Source of the DNA: Rhizaria sp. SCN 62-66
Taxonomy: Eukaryota; Rhizaria, unplaced
Reading direction: 5' to 3'
DNA length: 64,000 nucleotides
Assembly (NCBI GenBank): GCA_001724265.1
Contig: MEDY01000225.1
Coordinates: forward strand, 1-64,000
The notes under the pieces were generated by a model. That model searched no databases. It saw only the letters and a program-made list of their open reading frames with translations, and had not been told where the DNA came from. A program made the position numbers and the translations under genes. Position 1 is the first letter of the stretch; every line of letters starts with the position of its first letter. Below, one piece after another: positions 11,409-20,979 of this stretch.

Positions 11409-11953
11409 AGGTTGCTCCGCGAAAACTTTGCGAGTAACCTCTACCTCGAGATTGGCCAGACAGTGCGCCGCAACAACCCCGACGCCCGTCACGGCTTGGA
11501 GCCGCACAACTTCTGGACGGCCATGTACGACAACTACCGCGTGCAAATGAGGCAGCAGTCTAACGACGCGCAGGTTCTGCTCGACGCATACAGGGCCGAC
11601 GGCACCAAGTCGCTAAGACGCACATAATACCAGTGAGTTTGTCGATCTCGCACACACGTGCAAGTCAACCGACGTCGTCCGCCTCATGGAGACCTACTAC
11701 AGCTCGTTCGACCGCGGGGTCCAGGTCGCCATGGCAGGCACCTATGGCGAACTGCGCAAAGCCTACGGTCTCGCCAGCGACACGTACGGCTCCGACAACA
11801 ACAACATCGAGTTCCTCCGCGCGTTGTCTATGCTCAAGACACTCAAGAGCCTCCAGACGAGTTCGAAGAGTGTCAGAACGACAACAACAACAGCTGTACA
11901 ACAGCGCCGTTAGTCAGAGCGCAAGATGATGTCACCGTCTGTGACGCAGCATG
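11409..11953 (+). pseudogene. Degenerate coding locus, frame-broken
   Basis: Coding-like sequence with GC-rich codons continues across three frames. The first frame, up to about 11617, includes HGLEPHNFWTAMYDNYRVQ. The second, from about 11620, includes TDVVRLMETYYSSFDRGVQV and IEFLRALSMLKTLKSLQ. The third, near 11855, includes PPDEFEECQNDNNNS. TAA, not TAG, closes the first frame. No start codon with a leader is seen and no donor of the local GTACG type links the pieces. The simplest reading is a decayed gene or gene fragment; a short-intron gene cannot be excluded. I do not recognise the family. Confidence 0.45.
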
Positions 11954-12027
11954 ACAGCGTCCGACACCTTTGACCGGGATATGACACAAACGAAGAGCAG
12001 ATATAAAACCGTTGAAGAGTTGCATGG

Positions 12028-12134
12028 CAAGGCAGCTGCTGGGCCGCTGAAATAGCCTGACTGTCTCAGATTACGAGAAGACTACCCCAATACACTTGTT
12101 CCAGTTTAGCTCTAAGGGTATCTTTATGAAGTCG
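12028..12134 (+). repeat. Diverged direct repeat, copy 2
   Basis: Partner of 11071-11166, same orientation. It ends about 80 bp upstream of the start codon of the membrane-protein gene, so the pair may be a duplicated upstream region instead of ends of a mobile element. No target-site duplication could be recognised by eye. Confidence 0.6.
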
Positions 12135-12215
12135 AGCGAGGGGCAAAGCAAGAGACAAGAGGAGCCTTCGAGTCGGTCTCTTCTGATCAAACGGCACAAC
12201 ACACTTTCCGATAGA

Positions 12216-13150
12216 ATGGGTTTGTGCGATTGTTTTGACAACTCGTCAACTGCACGTTATGTGGTACGTATTTAAAATCCGCACTCTACTGCGAGTTGAC
12301 CGTCTATTACGTTCCTCACACAACACGTCCCTGAAGTGGCTTCTTCACCTGTGATGAACGCCACGGTTCTGCCTGCCACCTCGATGCCTCCTCATTGACT
12401 CACCGCAATTTCTTCACTCCATAACTTGTTGTACTACCCTTCTAACGTCTTTTACCGCGCTTTTTTCGCCGTGCGGTGTAGCTGGCGGGCTTCCTGGGCG
12501 CGCTCATCGGCGTCACCGCTGCCTTCACGGTCAACTGCACGCTGGTGGAGATCTCGATCAACGGCTTCTTCGCCGTCTACTTCGGGCTCCTCTTCATGCT
12601 CATTGCCGCGATAATCTTCTGGCGCGTCCGTGCGGGTACGCACCCCAAGCCGTTCCTGCTACTGTCGTTCGCGAGCCTGGTGTTTGTGTCAGGCGTGCTG
12701 TGTTTCTTCCTTCAGAAGGACTGGTTCGTGCGCCTGCACTGGCTCTCCAAAGCGCCAGTCTTTGTTCTGCTGGGCATGTCCGTCACCTTTGCGCTGCTCT
12801 TCGCACTCGTTGACCTGCTCAACTACTGCTCAGGCCAGTGCTGCGTGGGCCCCACGGGCGCGGCCAAGCCTGTGGTCGACACCGAGACGCAGGTCTACTT
12901 GGTCGTGCTCGCTGCCATCGCCATGGGCGCGCTGTTCGGGCTCGTCTTCGGGCTGCTCGACGTCGGCGACGCGACCGCGGGCGCCAAGGTTGCGCTGTTG
13001 CGCCAGGGCAGTATCACGTACCCGCTGGGCGCGGCCGTCGCGATGGCGGCCGCGGTCGGCAACCAGTACCTCCGCGAGCGCAACGACAAGGACAAGGGCT
13101 ACGCCTTCGACCCGCTCCGCGACGACGACCTCGACGACAACGACTTCTGA
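12216..13150 (+). CDS. Multipass membrane protein of unknown family, possibly N-acylated
   Basis: Exons 12216-12263 and 12482-13150 give 238 aa ending in TGA; donor GTACGT. About six hydrophobic helices are visible, beginning LAGFLGALIGVTAAFTVNC, FFAVYFGLLFMLIAAIIFW, PFLLLSFASLVFVSGVLCFF, APVFVLLGMSVTFALLFAL, VYLVVLAAIAMGALFGLVFG and ITYPLGAAVAMAAAV. A very acidic cytosolic-type tail (DPLRDDDLDDNDF) follows. The first exon supplies MGLCDCFDNSSTARYV: Gly2 with Cys4 and Cys6 would suit myristoyl/palmitoyl anchoring, but this is inference. The exon 1 junction keeps the frame and uses the local donor consensus. The pattern is reminiscent of small transmembrane families such as TMEM198/DUF4203, but I cannot assign it. 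Confidence 0.7.
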
Positions 13151-14010
13151 GCATCGCGGCGGCGCGTATCCACTCATCTGCCACATTCGGAGATGCCGAT
13201 CTAGCGCTGTGTTGTACGCACTACAGGTGAGGTGAGCACGCGTGTGAAGTACTTGTGAGTGACTGTGAGCGAAGCTCGAGTCTCGGAGACACGGAGGGTC
13301 CCGTCGTTCCTGCTCTCCCACACGGGACAGCCTGCTTATTGCCGGCGAGTCTGCGGGATGTGGCGCGAGGGGCTGAGCGAATGGCGGGCCAATGGGCGAG
13401 CGAGCTCTGGGAGAGTGCACAAACTCGGTGAGAGTTGGATGATGCGATCTCTCGACACTATCACGCTCTGCTTTCTTTCGCGTTGTTTCTGTTTTTGTTC
13501 CTTTAAGACTACACACAGACTACGAATATTACTATGAGTACTATTGATAATATCTTATTTCTTATACCTAAACTCAGCATAATTCATCTCGACCTCGACA
13601 ACAGTGCATGTCTTGCCCACCATGATTCATGGATCTCAAAACATCAATACATGCGAACTTTACGAACTCCGTGTTTTGTACTACTGAAATAACTGATCTT
13701 TGTGCATGTATTTGGGCGCTGCATTACAACATGCATTAAGAATAATAATCACGGGCCTTCATTGTGTATTTGGTGCCAGGTCTTCTTGATCAGATAAAAC
13801 GAAACATAGTAGTCACAATCATCAGCGTCATCAAAGAAGCCGCGATGCGCCGTGAGGGGACTTCGAGAGGTCTTGCGCGCGCTTCCACAACGCACGCATC
13901 TCCCTGACATACCATAATCAATTCACACATGTTTTTCACGTTAAGTCATTTCAGTTCTCACTTCATTAATCAGCGATCTCTGCGGCCAGGGCAGGCAATC
14001 ACGCGCGGCT
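13151..14010. other. Convergent intergenic region
   Basis: 860 bp between the 3' ends of the membrane-protein gene and ARL6. It becomes AT-rich after 13500. Nothing coding or RNA-like recognised. Confidence 0.5.
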
Positions 14011-15047
14011 TCACTTCTTGGGCTGCGTGAGGTTCGCGGTGAGCCACGCCATGCCCTCCTTAATGCCCTCGCCGGTGGTGGCTGAGGTGGCGACGACGGA
14101 CCAGGGCCGCGTGCCGCATGCATCGGCCGCGCGCAGCGTGGTCGCGATCTGGACCTTGCTCAGCGCCGTCGGCAGGTCAGACTTGTTGCACAGGATCAGG
14201 ATCGGCACGCCTGCGGGCGCAAGTTCTGCAGCGGGTGGATAGAGGCAGAGTGTGTTGTGGCGTGTGGAACAAAGAAGAGAGACGTAACACAGACAGGAGA
14301 TGACGATAAATAAGGTTTTTGCCGGCAGATGAAGAGAGGTCAGACATAAATCACAAGTTAATAGAATATGACAGTAGTAAGATTATAGACATGGAACACC
14401 AATGTCATGTGGCGATTTGTTGATGTCGTTGTCGCTGCGATTGGACGTACGCGCGGCCTCGTTGAGCTCTGACTCGGCGACGACAACGCGGAGGTGGTCG
14501 GCGGCGTCGATGACGAAGATGAGCCCGTTGGCGTCTGCGAAGTTCTCTTTCCACAGCGTGCGGTACTGCTTTGCACCGGACATGTCGTGCACTACGGGAT
14601 ATGCGAAATGTTGTGAAGCGGGGATTCAAGTGAAGTGAGATGGTGCGAAATGCAGGAGGGTATCAACAGGCGAACTACTAGAGATTCTTATGTCGGTCGA
14701 CGTACCAGTAAGATTGATGCTACCGTAGCGGAACTTCTCAGTGTTAAAGCCAACCGTAGGCACGATGTCATCGACCTGAAGAGCGCGTACAAGGCGACAG
14801 CGAATAAAGAGCGGACATTGCCGAGATAGGCGACGAAAGTGAGTGATTTGCAGCAACAACGGATAGATTGGAAGGAAAGTAGTCATAGAGAAGACCAGTC
14901 ACAGGGCACAGCTACACAACCGCGGGGATAGAAATATAAACGTACACGCTCGCGCTCAGGCTTGAGCTGATTGACAATGGTCGTCTTGCCAGCATTGTCC
15001 AGGCCGATGCAGACGATGTTAGACGGTTTGCTCTTGGCAGAACCCAT
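14011..15047 (-). CDS. ARL6: ARL6/BBS3 small GTPase
   Basis: Four exons (14946-15047, 14706-14775, 14451-14591, 14011-14225), all three donors GTACGT, 175 aa, TGA stop. ARL6 in its GTP form recruits the BBSome coat to membranes at the ciliary base. Motifs: P-loop GLDNAGKT (15-22), switch I IVPTVGF with Thr41, switch II DMSG (60-63) and the base-specifying NKSD. The DMSG signature (not the WDxGG of other Arfs) and the RVVVAESEL stretch after VIDAADHL match ARL6. Two oddities. The residue after DMSG, Gln in human ARL6, is Ala here. The N-terminus is MGSAKSKPSN, close to the classic Src-type myristoylation signal, in place of the amphipathic helix of human ARL6. BBS4 lies in the same window. Confidence 0.93.
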
Positions 15048-15558
15048 GTGCTTCTGAGAGACGCGAGTATAGTGACAAGAAGATATGATTGAGAAAAATA
15101 ATATAGAATATACGGAGATCCGCACTATAAATAGCTACTCAAAGAGTCTGAAACCGTATTAGCGGATGGTGTAGATATTTTGCCTCTCTACAAAACTTCG
15201 GTCGTTCGCTGCTCGCGCGACGCTTGCCGACTGCCCCCAAAATAACGGTTTCGGTATCCCACTTTTCTCAGATCAAATCTGCGACTTCCATTCGTACTAG
15301 GTGACCCATTGCTCAATTTTTGAATTAAACGATAGTTATTTTGCTTGAATCTATAATTAAAATGCTGATCATGCTGATCACGTTTCTCTACACTCCTGAA
15401 CTGATCATAAGCACTGTCTTAGCAAGTGTCCTTTGAAGCTATCACACCCCGAGGCTTGCTGCTGCCATATCCTATATTGTCGCTCACAATTCATCGCACA
15501 TGGTGAAATCTGTTGTTTTATACCTCCCCATTTGTACACCATTGCTTATGTATAGCTA
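15048..15558. other. Divergent intergenic region between ARL6 and the TPR gene
   Basis: 511 bp that must contain both upstream regions. AT-rich between 15280 and 15550; no motif recognised. Confidence 0.4.
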
Positions 15559-17868
15559 ATGGAGTCCCGCTCGCAGCTTGCACAGACGCGGCGCAGCCCC
15601 GGCTCCGGCGCCTTCAACGACACGCAGTCGCAGTCGCGCGCAGTGGCCGTCTCGGGCCAGCAGCAGGGCCCCAGCGCGGCGGACGACGAACAGATGCGGC
15701 GCCAGCTGGCGACGCTGCGCAAGATCGACGAGCTGAGCGAGCAGCTGCAGAGCGACGGCAAGCTGATGGAGTCGCTGCAGACTATGGAGCGCTCGCTGGT
15801 GCTGCGCGGCCACTGCTTCGGGCTCGACTCGATCGAGGTCCACAACGCCTGCAAGAGCGTCGGCGAGATGTGCAACTTCCTCGCCATGGCGTGCATGCAG
15901 CAGGACAACGCGCCGCTGGCGCTCGAGATGCTCAAGAAGGCCGAGGTGCTGACGGAGCGACACCCCGTCGTGCGCGCCGTCACCTTCAACAACCTGGCGT
16001 GCTACTATCGCAAGGTCGGCAAGCAGCGCACGGCGCTGAGTTACGTGGAGCGCGCGATCAAGATTGAGGCGCGCTTCCCGCTCGGCGCCAAGGGCGTCAA
16101 GGCTGCGGACACGCACCTAAACGCGTGCACCATCTACTCGGAGCTGCACCGTCACGAGCGCGCATACGCGCACGCGCGCACCGCGCTCAAGCTGCTGCTG
16201 CTCGAGCTTTTCGGCGGCGCCGACGGCGACAAGGATGGCAAGGCCGGCGGCAGCAAGAAGAGCGGCGGCGGCGGCGGAGACGGCGACGACGACGAGGGCG
16301 GCGACGGTGACGATGACGGTGAGGGCGGCGGCGGCAAGAAGGGCGGCGACGACGGCGGGCTGCCCGGGGACCGCGTGGCGGTACTGGCGATTGCGTACCA
16401 CAACGCGGCTGTGCAGCTCGAGTACCTGCGACGCTACGAGGACGCGCTGGCGGCGTACGAGAAGGCGCGCGAGGTCGTGCGCGCGCACCTGGGCGAGGGC
16501 CATGAACTCTTCGCAAAGATGGGCGCCTCGCTTGCCGACGCGCAGCGCAAGCTCAACCCCAAGATCAAGCAGTACTACGCGCTCAACAGCACGAAGCGGC
16601 GCCAGGTGGTGCGCGGGCCGCGCGCGGCGCCGACGCTGCTGACGCGCGGCGAGCTCGGCGCGCTGCAGAAGAGTCTTGGCGTCCGGGTCACCGACGAGGA
16701 CGTCGCGCGCGAGGCCGAGGGGCAGGACGGCAACGGTGATCACGGTGGCCACGGCGGCGACGGATACGGCGACGACGGGCACGGCCACGGTGACCATGAC
16801 GACCACGGCGACCACGATGACGACGGCCACGGGCGCGGCGGCGGCCACGGCGGCAACGGTCAGCCGCAGCTGCAGCAACGGCCGCCGCAGCAGTACGACG
16901 ACCACGGCGACGACCACGGCGACGACCACGGCGACGGCGAGGACGACGAGCACGAGCCTGAGCCTGCGAAGCCGGCCCCGGCTCCTGCGCCTGCCGCGAA
17001 GCCCGCACCTGCGCCCGCGCCGGCGCCTGTAGTGACTGCCCCGAAGCCCGCCGCCGCCGCCGCGGCCCCGCACAAGGCGGCCTCGCGCTCGGGCTCCCGC
17101 TCCGCCTCGCCCTCCCCGCGCCATGGCGCCGGGGCCGGCCACGGTGCCGCGGCCAAGAGCGCGACCACGTCTCCGAAGCACACCGCGTCGCCCAAGCACC
17201 CCGCGTCTCCTAAGCACGCGACGTCGCCCAAGCACGCTTCTAGTCCCAAGACCTCGCCCGCCAAGCCCGCAGCCGCCTCCACTGCTGCTGCCGCTGCCCC
17301 CGCTGCGGCTGCTGAGGCCGAGGCGGAGGATCAGGACGGTGACGGCGAGGCGGACAAGAGCGCTGAGCCTGCGAAAGCTGAGGCGCCCGCAGCCGCCAAG
17401 GTCGAGGAGGAGGACGCCGATGCTGAGCCTGCCGTTGCCGCTGCCGCCGTTGCTGAGCCCGAGGCTTCTGCCGATGCCGCCGAGTCAGAGGCCGCCGCAC
17501 CTGAGGCCGAGGCCGAGGCCGCGCCTGCTGCCGCTGATGCTGCCGCTGATGCTGATGCTGATGCTGATGCTGATGCTGATGCTGATGCTGATGCTGATGC
17601 TGATGCTGATGCTGATGCTGCCGCGGCCGACGCTCCCCAGGCCGAAGCCGCTGCGGCGGCGAGCCCCGTGGTGGGCGCGGAGCCGCCGCGGCCGATGGAT
17701 CTGTCGGCGAGCCAGGCCGAGCTCCTGCGCGAGCAGAACGGCGAGGTCGAGAAGACAGACTCAGAGGCCGCGGCGGTCGCGGCGGCCGAGGCCGAGGCCG
17801 AGGCGGCTGCCGCCGCTGCCGCCGCTGCTGCAAAGGCCGCGGGTGGAGAGGAAGAGGAAGAGGATTGA
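15559..17868 (+). CDS. TPR protein with long His/Asp- and Ala/Pro-rich low-complexity tail
   Basis: Single exon, 769 aa, TGA stop. Residues about 50-340 are helical repeats of tetratricopeptide type, for example ALEMLKKAEVLTERHPVV, NNLACYYRKVGKQRTALSYV and HNAAVQLEYLRRYEDALAAY, interrupted by a Lys/Gly/Asp-rich insert (about 225-270). The repeat type resembles kinesin-light-chain or TTC-family TPRs that act as protein-binding scaffolds. A segment RRQVVRGPRAAPTLLTRGEL follows. After this come a Gly/His/Asp tract, an Ala/Pro linker, five S-P-K-H units, acidic Ala-rich sequence with twelve Ala-Asp units, and an end of EEEEED. Upstream TATAG just before the ATG might be a leader splice acceptor. 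Role unknown; a scaffold is likely. Confidence 0.8.
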   Translation: MESRSQLAQTRRSPGSGAFNDTQSQSRAVAVSGQQQGPSAADDEQMRRQLATLRKIDELSEQLQSDGKLMESLQTMERSLVLRGHCFGLDSIEVHNACKSVGEMCNFLAMACMQQDNAPLALEMLKKAEVLTERHPVVRAVTFNNLACYYRKVGKQRTALSYVERAIKIEARFPLGAKGVKAADTHLNACTIYSELHRHERAYAHARTALKLLLLELFGGADGDKDGKAGGSKKSGGGGGDGDDDEGGDGDDDGEGGGGKKGGDDGGLPGDRVAVLAIAYHNAAVQLEYLRRYEDALAAYEKAREVVRAHLGEGHELFAKMGASLADAQRKLNPKIKQYYALNSTKRRQVVRGPRAAPTLLTRGELGALQKSLGVRVTDEDVAREAEGQDGNGDHGGHGGDGYGDDGHGHGDHDDHGDHDDDGHGRGGGHGGNGQPQLQQRPPQQYDDHGDDHGDDHGDGEDDEHEPEPAKPAPAPAPAAKPAPAPAPAPVVTAPKPAAAAAAPHKAASRSGSRSASPSPRHGAGAGHGAAAKSATTSPKHTASPKHPASPKHATSPKHASSPKTSPAKPAAASTAAAAAPAAAAEAEAEDQDGDGEADKSAEPAKAEAPAAAKVEEEDADAEPAVAAAAVAEPEASADAAESEAAAPEAEAEAAPAAADAAADADADADADADADADADADADADAAAADAPQAEAAAAASPVVGAEPPRPMDLSASQAELLREQNGEVEKTDSEAAAVAAAEAEAEAAAAAAAAAAKAAGGEEEEED
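17170..17250 (+). repeat. 18-bp tandem repeat encoding SPKHxx units
   Basis: Five tandem units of about 18 bp encode SPKHTA, SPKHPA, SPKHAT, SPKHAS, SPK within the TPR protein. S-P-K is the minimal phosphorylation site of proline-directed kinases, so the array could be a multi-phosphosite; that is inference. Confidence 0.7.
17545..17616 (+). repeat. (GCTGAT)12 hexanucleotide repeat encoding Ala-Asp
   Basis: Twelve perfect GCTGAT units inside the TPR coding frame, encoding (AD)12. Perfect at DNA level although synonymous changes would be tolerated, which implies recent expansion or ongoing slippage. Confidence 0.9.
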
Positions 17869-18508
17869 GCAGGTAAATTGCGACTTCGTGCGCTTACAAC
17901 TTGGTAGACAGGGCCAGTTTACAGCATCATGATAAGGGCGTCACACTGGGCGGAAGACGCGTGGAAGCAATGACGGCGGGCTCCTGACTCGCGACAACTC
18001 AAGTGGATAAGGTTTTGCGCACAATTAAGTTCCAACGCGTTTTCGCATTTTTCTCTCTTTCTAAATTAAGTACTACTGGTAAGAAGTGATTTTTGCGGAT
18101 ATCTGTGCCGGATTTGCGTTTTGACTCAAGATGTGTTGTCAAGGTATATGTGTATGCTACGTACGAAATCTTGTTAATTGTTGTCATATATAGTCAATTT
18201 TGGTATTTTCTTAATACCACGAGTTAATAGATAAAACCTATGCTAAATATTATCGTACGGACGTAATTTTATTTATTTTTATTTATCCTAGTACATTGTA
18301 CTTTTACAACCAGATTGTCAGGATCGATCAGTTGATTTGCAGAGATTTTTTTGACCTATCCATTGTGGCATGCTTAAAAGGCCATATCGAGATAAAGCAC
18401 TCGACCACGAATCAACAGATGCTAGGATGCCTCGACCTGTTTGCGACTCGGATATAAACTCGGGAAATCAACGTTTGTCATGGACAAATCGATGGGTCGA
18501 TATGACAT
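17869..18508. other. Convergent intergenic region, strongly AT-rich
   Basis: 640 bp between two convergent genes; includes a T/A-rich run near 18260-18290. Nothing else seen. Confidence 0.5.
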
Positions 18509-20888
18509 TCAAATATCAGTAAACGCTGCACAGTGAGAGTCCGCCGCGTAGGCCGCGACGAGCGCGGCGGCCCAGTGCCCGAGCCCCGGCGCGGCGGGCA
18601 TCGTGGCCAGCCACGAGGGCGGCTGCCGCGTGAGCTGCGTGCGCGCCCACATGCCCGCCGCGGCCACGGCGGCCGGCGCCGTCGCCGCGTCACCGCCCAC
18701 GGGCAGCGAGAAGCCCGCGGGGAACGGGCCCGCCGCAGACACAGATGACGGCGAGCGGGCGTGTGAGAGCGCGAGCGCGGCGCCGAGCCAGTCCGCGCCA
18801 GGCATGTCTAAGTACCTCTTGCCCCGGCCACTTGCACCGGGCGCCGCGGGCGACACGGGCGACACTGGTGACTGCGCACCGCAGCCGTCGCCGTCGGGCG
18901 ACTGCGCCGCGTCCATGCGCGAGGTGAGCTCGAAGGCCGCGGCGCCGTAGCCGTCAAGCTCGTAGTTCTCGTCAGGCGCGACCCGCTCGCTGCCGTCGAG
19001 CTCCACGTCGCTCTCGCTGTCACTGTCGCTGCCGCAGCCGTTGCGCACGGCCTCCTTCGTGTTCTTGCGAGCAGCGCCCTTCGGGCTGCTGCTCGCGACG
19101 GCGTCGACGGGGGTGTTGGTGGCGGCGGCGATGGCGCCGAGCACGCTGCGCAGCGGCAGCATCACGGCGCCCTGCCACGCGCTGCTCAGCGGACGCACAT
19201 CACCGCTGCTCGCAGCCATCGCAGTTGCAGTCGCGGGAACAATGCGGGGCACGGGGGCACCGAAGAGCTGCGTGCGCACCAGGTCTCCAACAACATCCGC
19301 GTTCACACCGTCGGTGCAATCCGCCCGCTGCGTGCGGCGCTGGCCAAGCATGGCGGCGGCGTTTCCGTAGCCGACAAGCGCGGCGAGCGCCAGCCTGCGC
19401 GCCGCGGCCGCGGGCGCCAGCGGGCCCGTCGCGGCGCAGTAGTACCGCCCGGCCTCGGGCGCAAACACAACCGGCGAGTCGGCGCCGCTGCTGTTGCTGC
19501 AGCTGTCGGTGACGAAGAGGAAAGGGACTGTGGGCGCGTCGTCGCCGGGCTGCGCCTGCGCCTGCACGTGCAGGTGCGGCTCGGGTGCGAAGCCCGCAGC
19601 GCCTGAGAGCCCCAGTAGCGCGCCCGCGGGCAGCACGTCGCCCACGGCGACCGCGGCGGCGGACAGGTGCACGAAGTCCACCCACACCGCGCCCACCGCA
19701 CCCACAGTGCCAGTGCCAGTGCTGTTGCTGTCGTCGGTGGGCGCGGCGAAAACGGTGAGGTCGGCGGGGTCGATGCGCACGGTGACGCCGCACCAGTCCC
19801 ACAGGTTGCTCACCGCGGCGCCGGACCCGCAGCACGCGCCGCGGCCCCTGCACTGCGCCGCAGAGGCGCTTGCACGCGCAGCGCCGCCGCGGCCGCCCTT
19901 CTTGCTGCCGTTGCCGCCGCTGTTGCTGTTGTTGGCGGCGGTGTCGGCGCCGGAACGCGTGACGGCGGTGACGGTGCAGCGCGCGGGCGCGAGCACGGGC
20001 GTGCCGGGTGGCGCGCGCAGATCCGCGGCCCACCACGTCTGCGGCGTGTGGTGAGTCAGCGCGCCGCCAAAGCCCTGCGAACACGGGTACGCGCCCGCGG
20101 GGAACGGGAACCGCAGCAGTGGCACGGCGGCCGCGCCGCCGGTCGCGCCGCCGACGGCACCGGTAGAGCCGGCCGTGTTGGCGTTGGCGGAGGCGGCGAA
20201 GAGGGTCGCCAGCGATACCGATGTAGGCGCGATCACAGTTTCAGTGACGGCGGCAGTTGCGTCAGAGCTGGCACACGCAGTCGCGTTTTGCACCGAGGCA
20301 GTCACAGCAGGCACGGACGCTGCCGGCGCCGGCTGCGGCAGCGGGAGCGGGAGGTTCGTGACGTTCGACTCGATGCAGTCTTCAAGGAGCTCGGTGGGCA
20401 GCGGGTCGTCGCCCGTGGCGGCAACGGCGTCCTGGCTGAAAGGGACTGCCGCGCCCGCCACGCCCCAGCCGAACGCCTGCGCAGGCGGCGCACCGCACGC
20501 GGTGACGCCCACGCTCGAGCCAGAGCTCGAGCTAGCGGCGCAGAGGGCAGGGATGACGACGGGCGGGGGCTGCGGCAGGTGCGCGAGCAGCACGGGCGCC
20601 GTGAGCGCCTGCATCGTGTAGCCCATGAGCGCGTGGCGCCGCGCCTCGACGGCCCCATCCACCGCGCTCTCCCGCTCGACCGCAGTCCGGGCCGCGGAGG
20701 TGACCGTGAGCGGGGGCAGCGCGGCGAGCGCCTCGGCGGCCCAGGCGTCGAGGTAAGGCCGCGGAAGCACGCCGCCCGCGACCAGGTCGCGCCGCCGCGC
20801 CAGCGGGGTCGCGAGCCGCGCGCGCAGCCGCGCAACATCCTCGCTCTCGTTCTCATTCTCGCTCTCACCCACAGTGGGCGATGCACCG

Positions 20889-20979
<91 letters not shown>

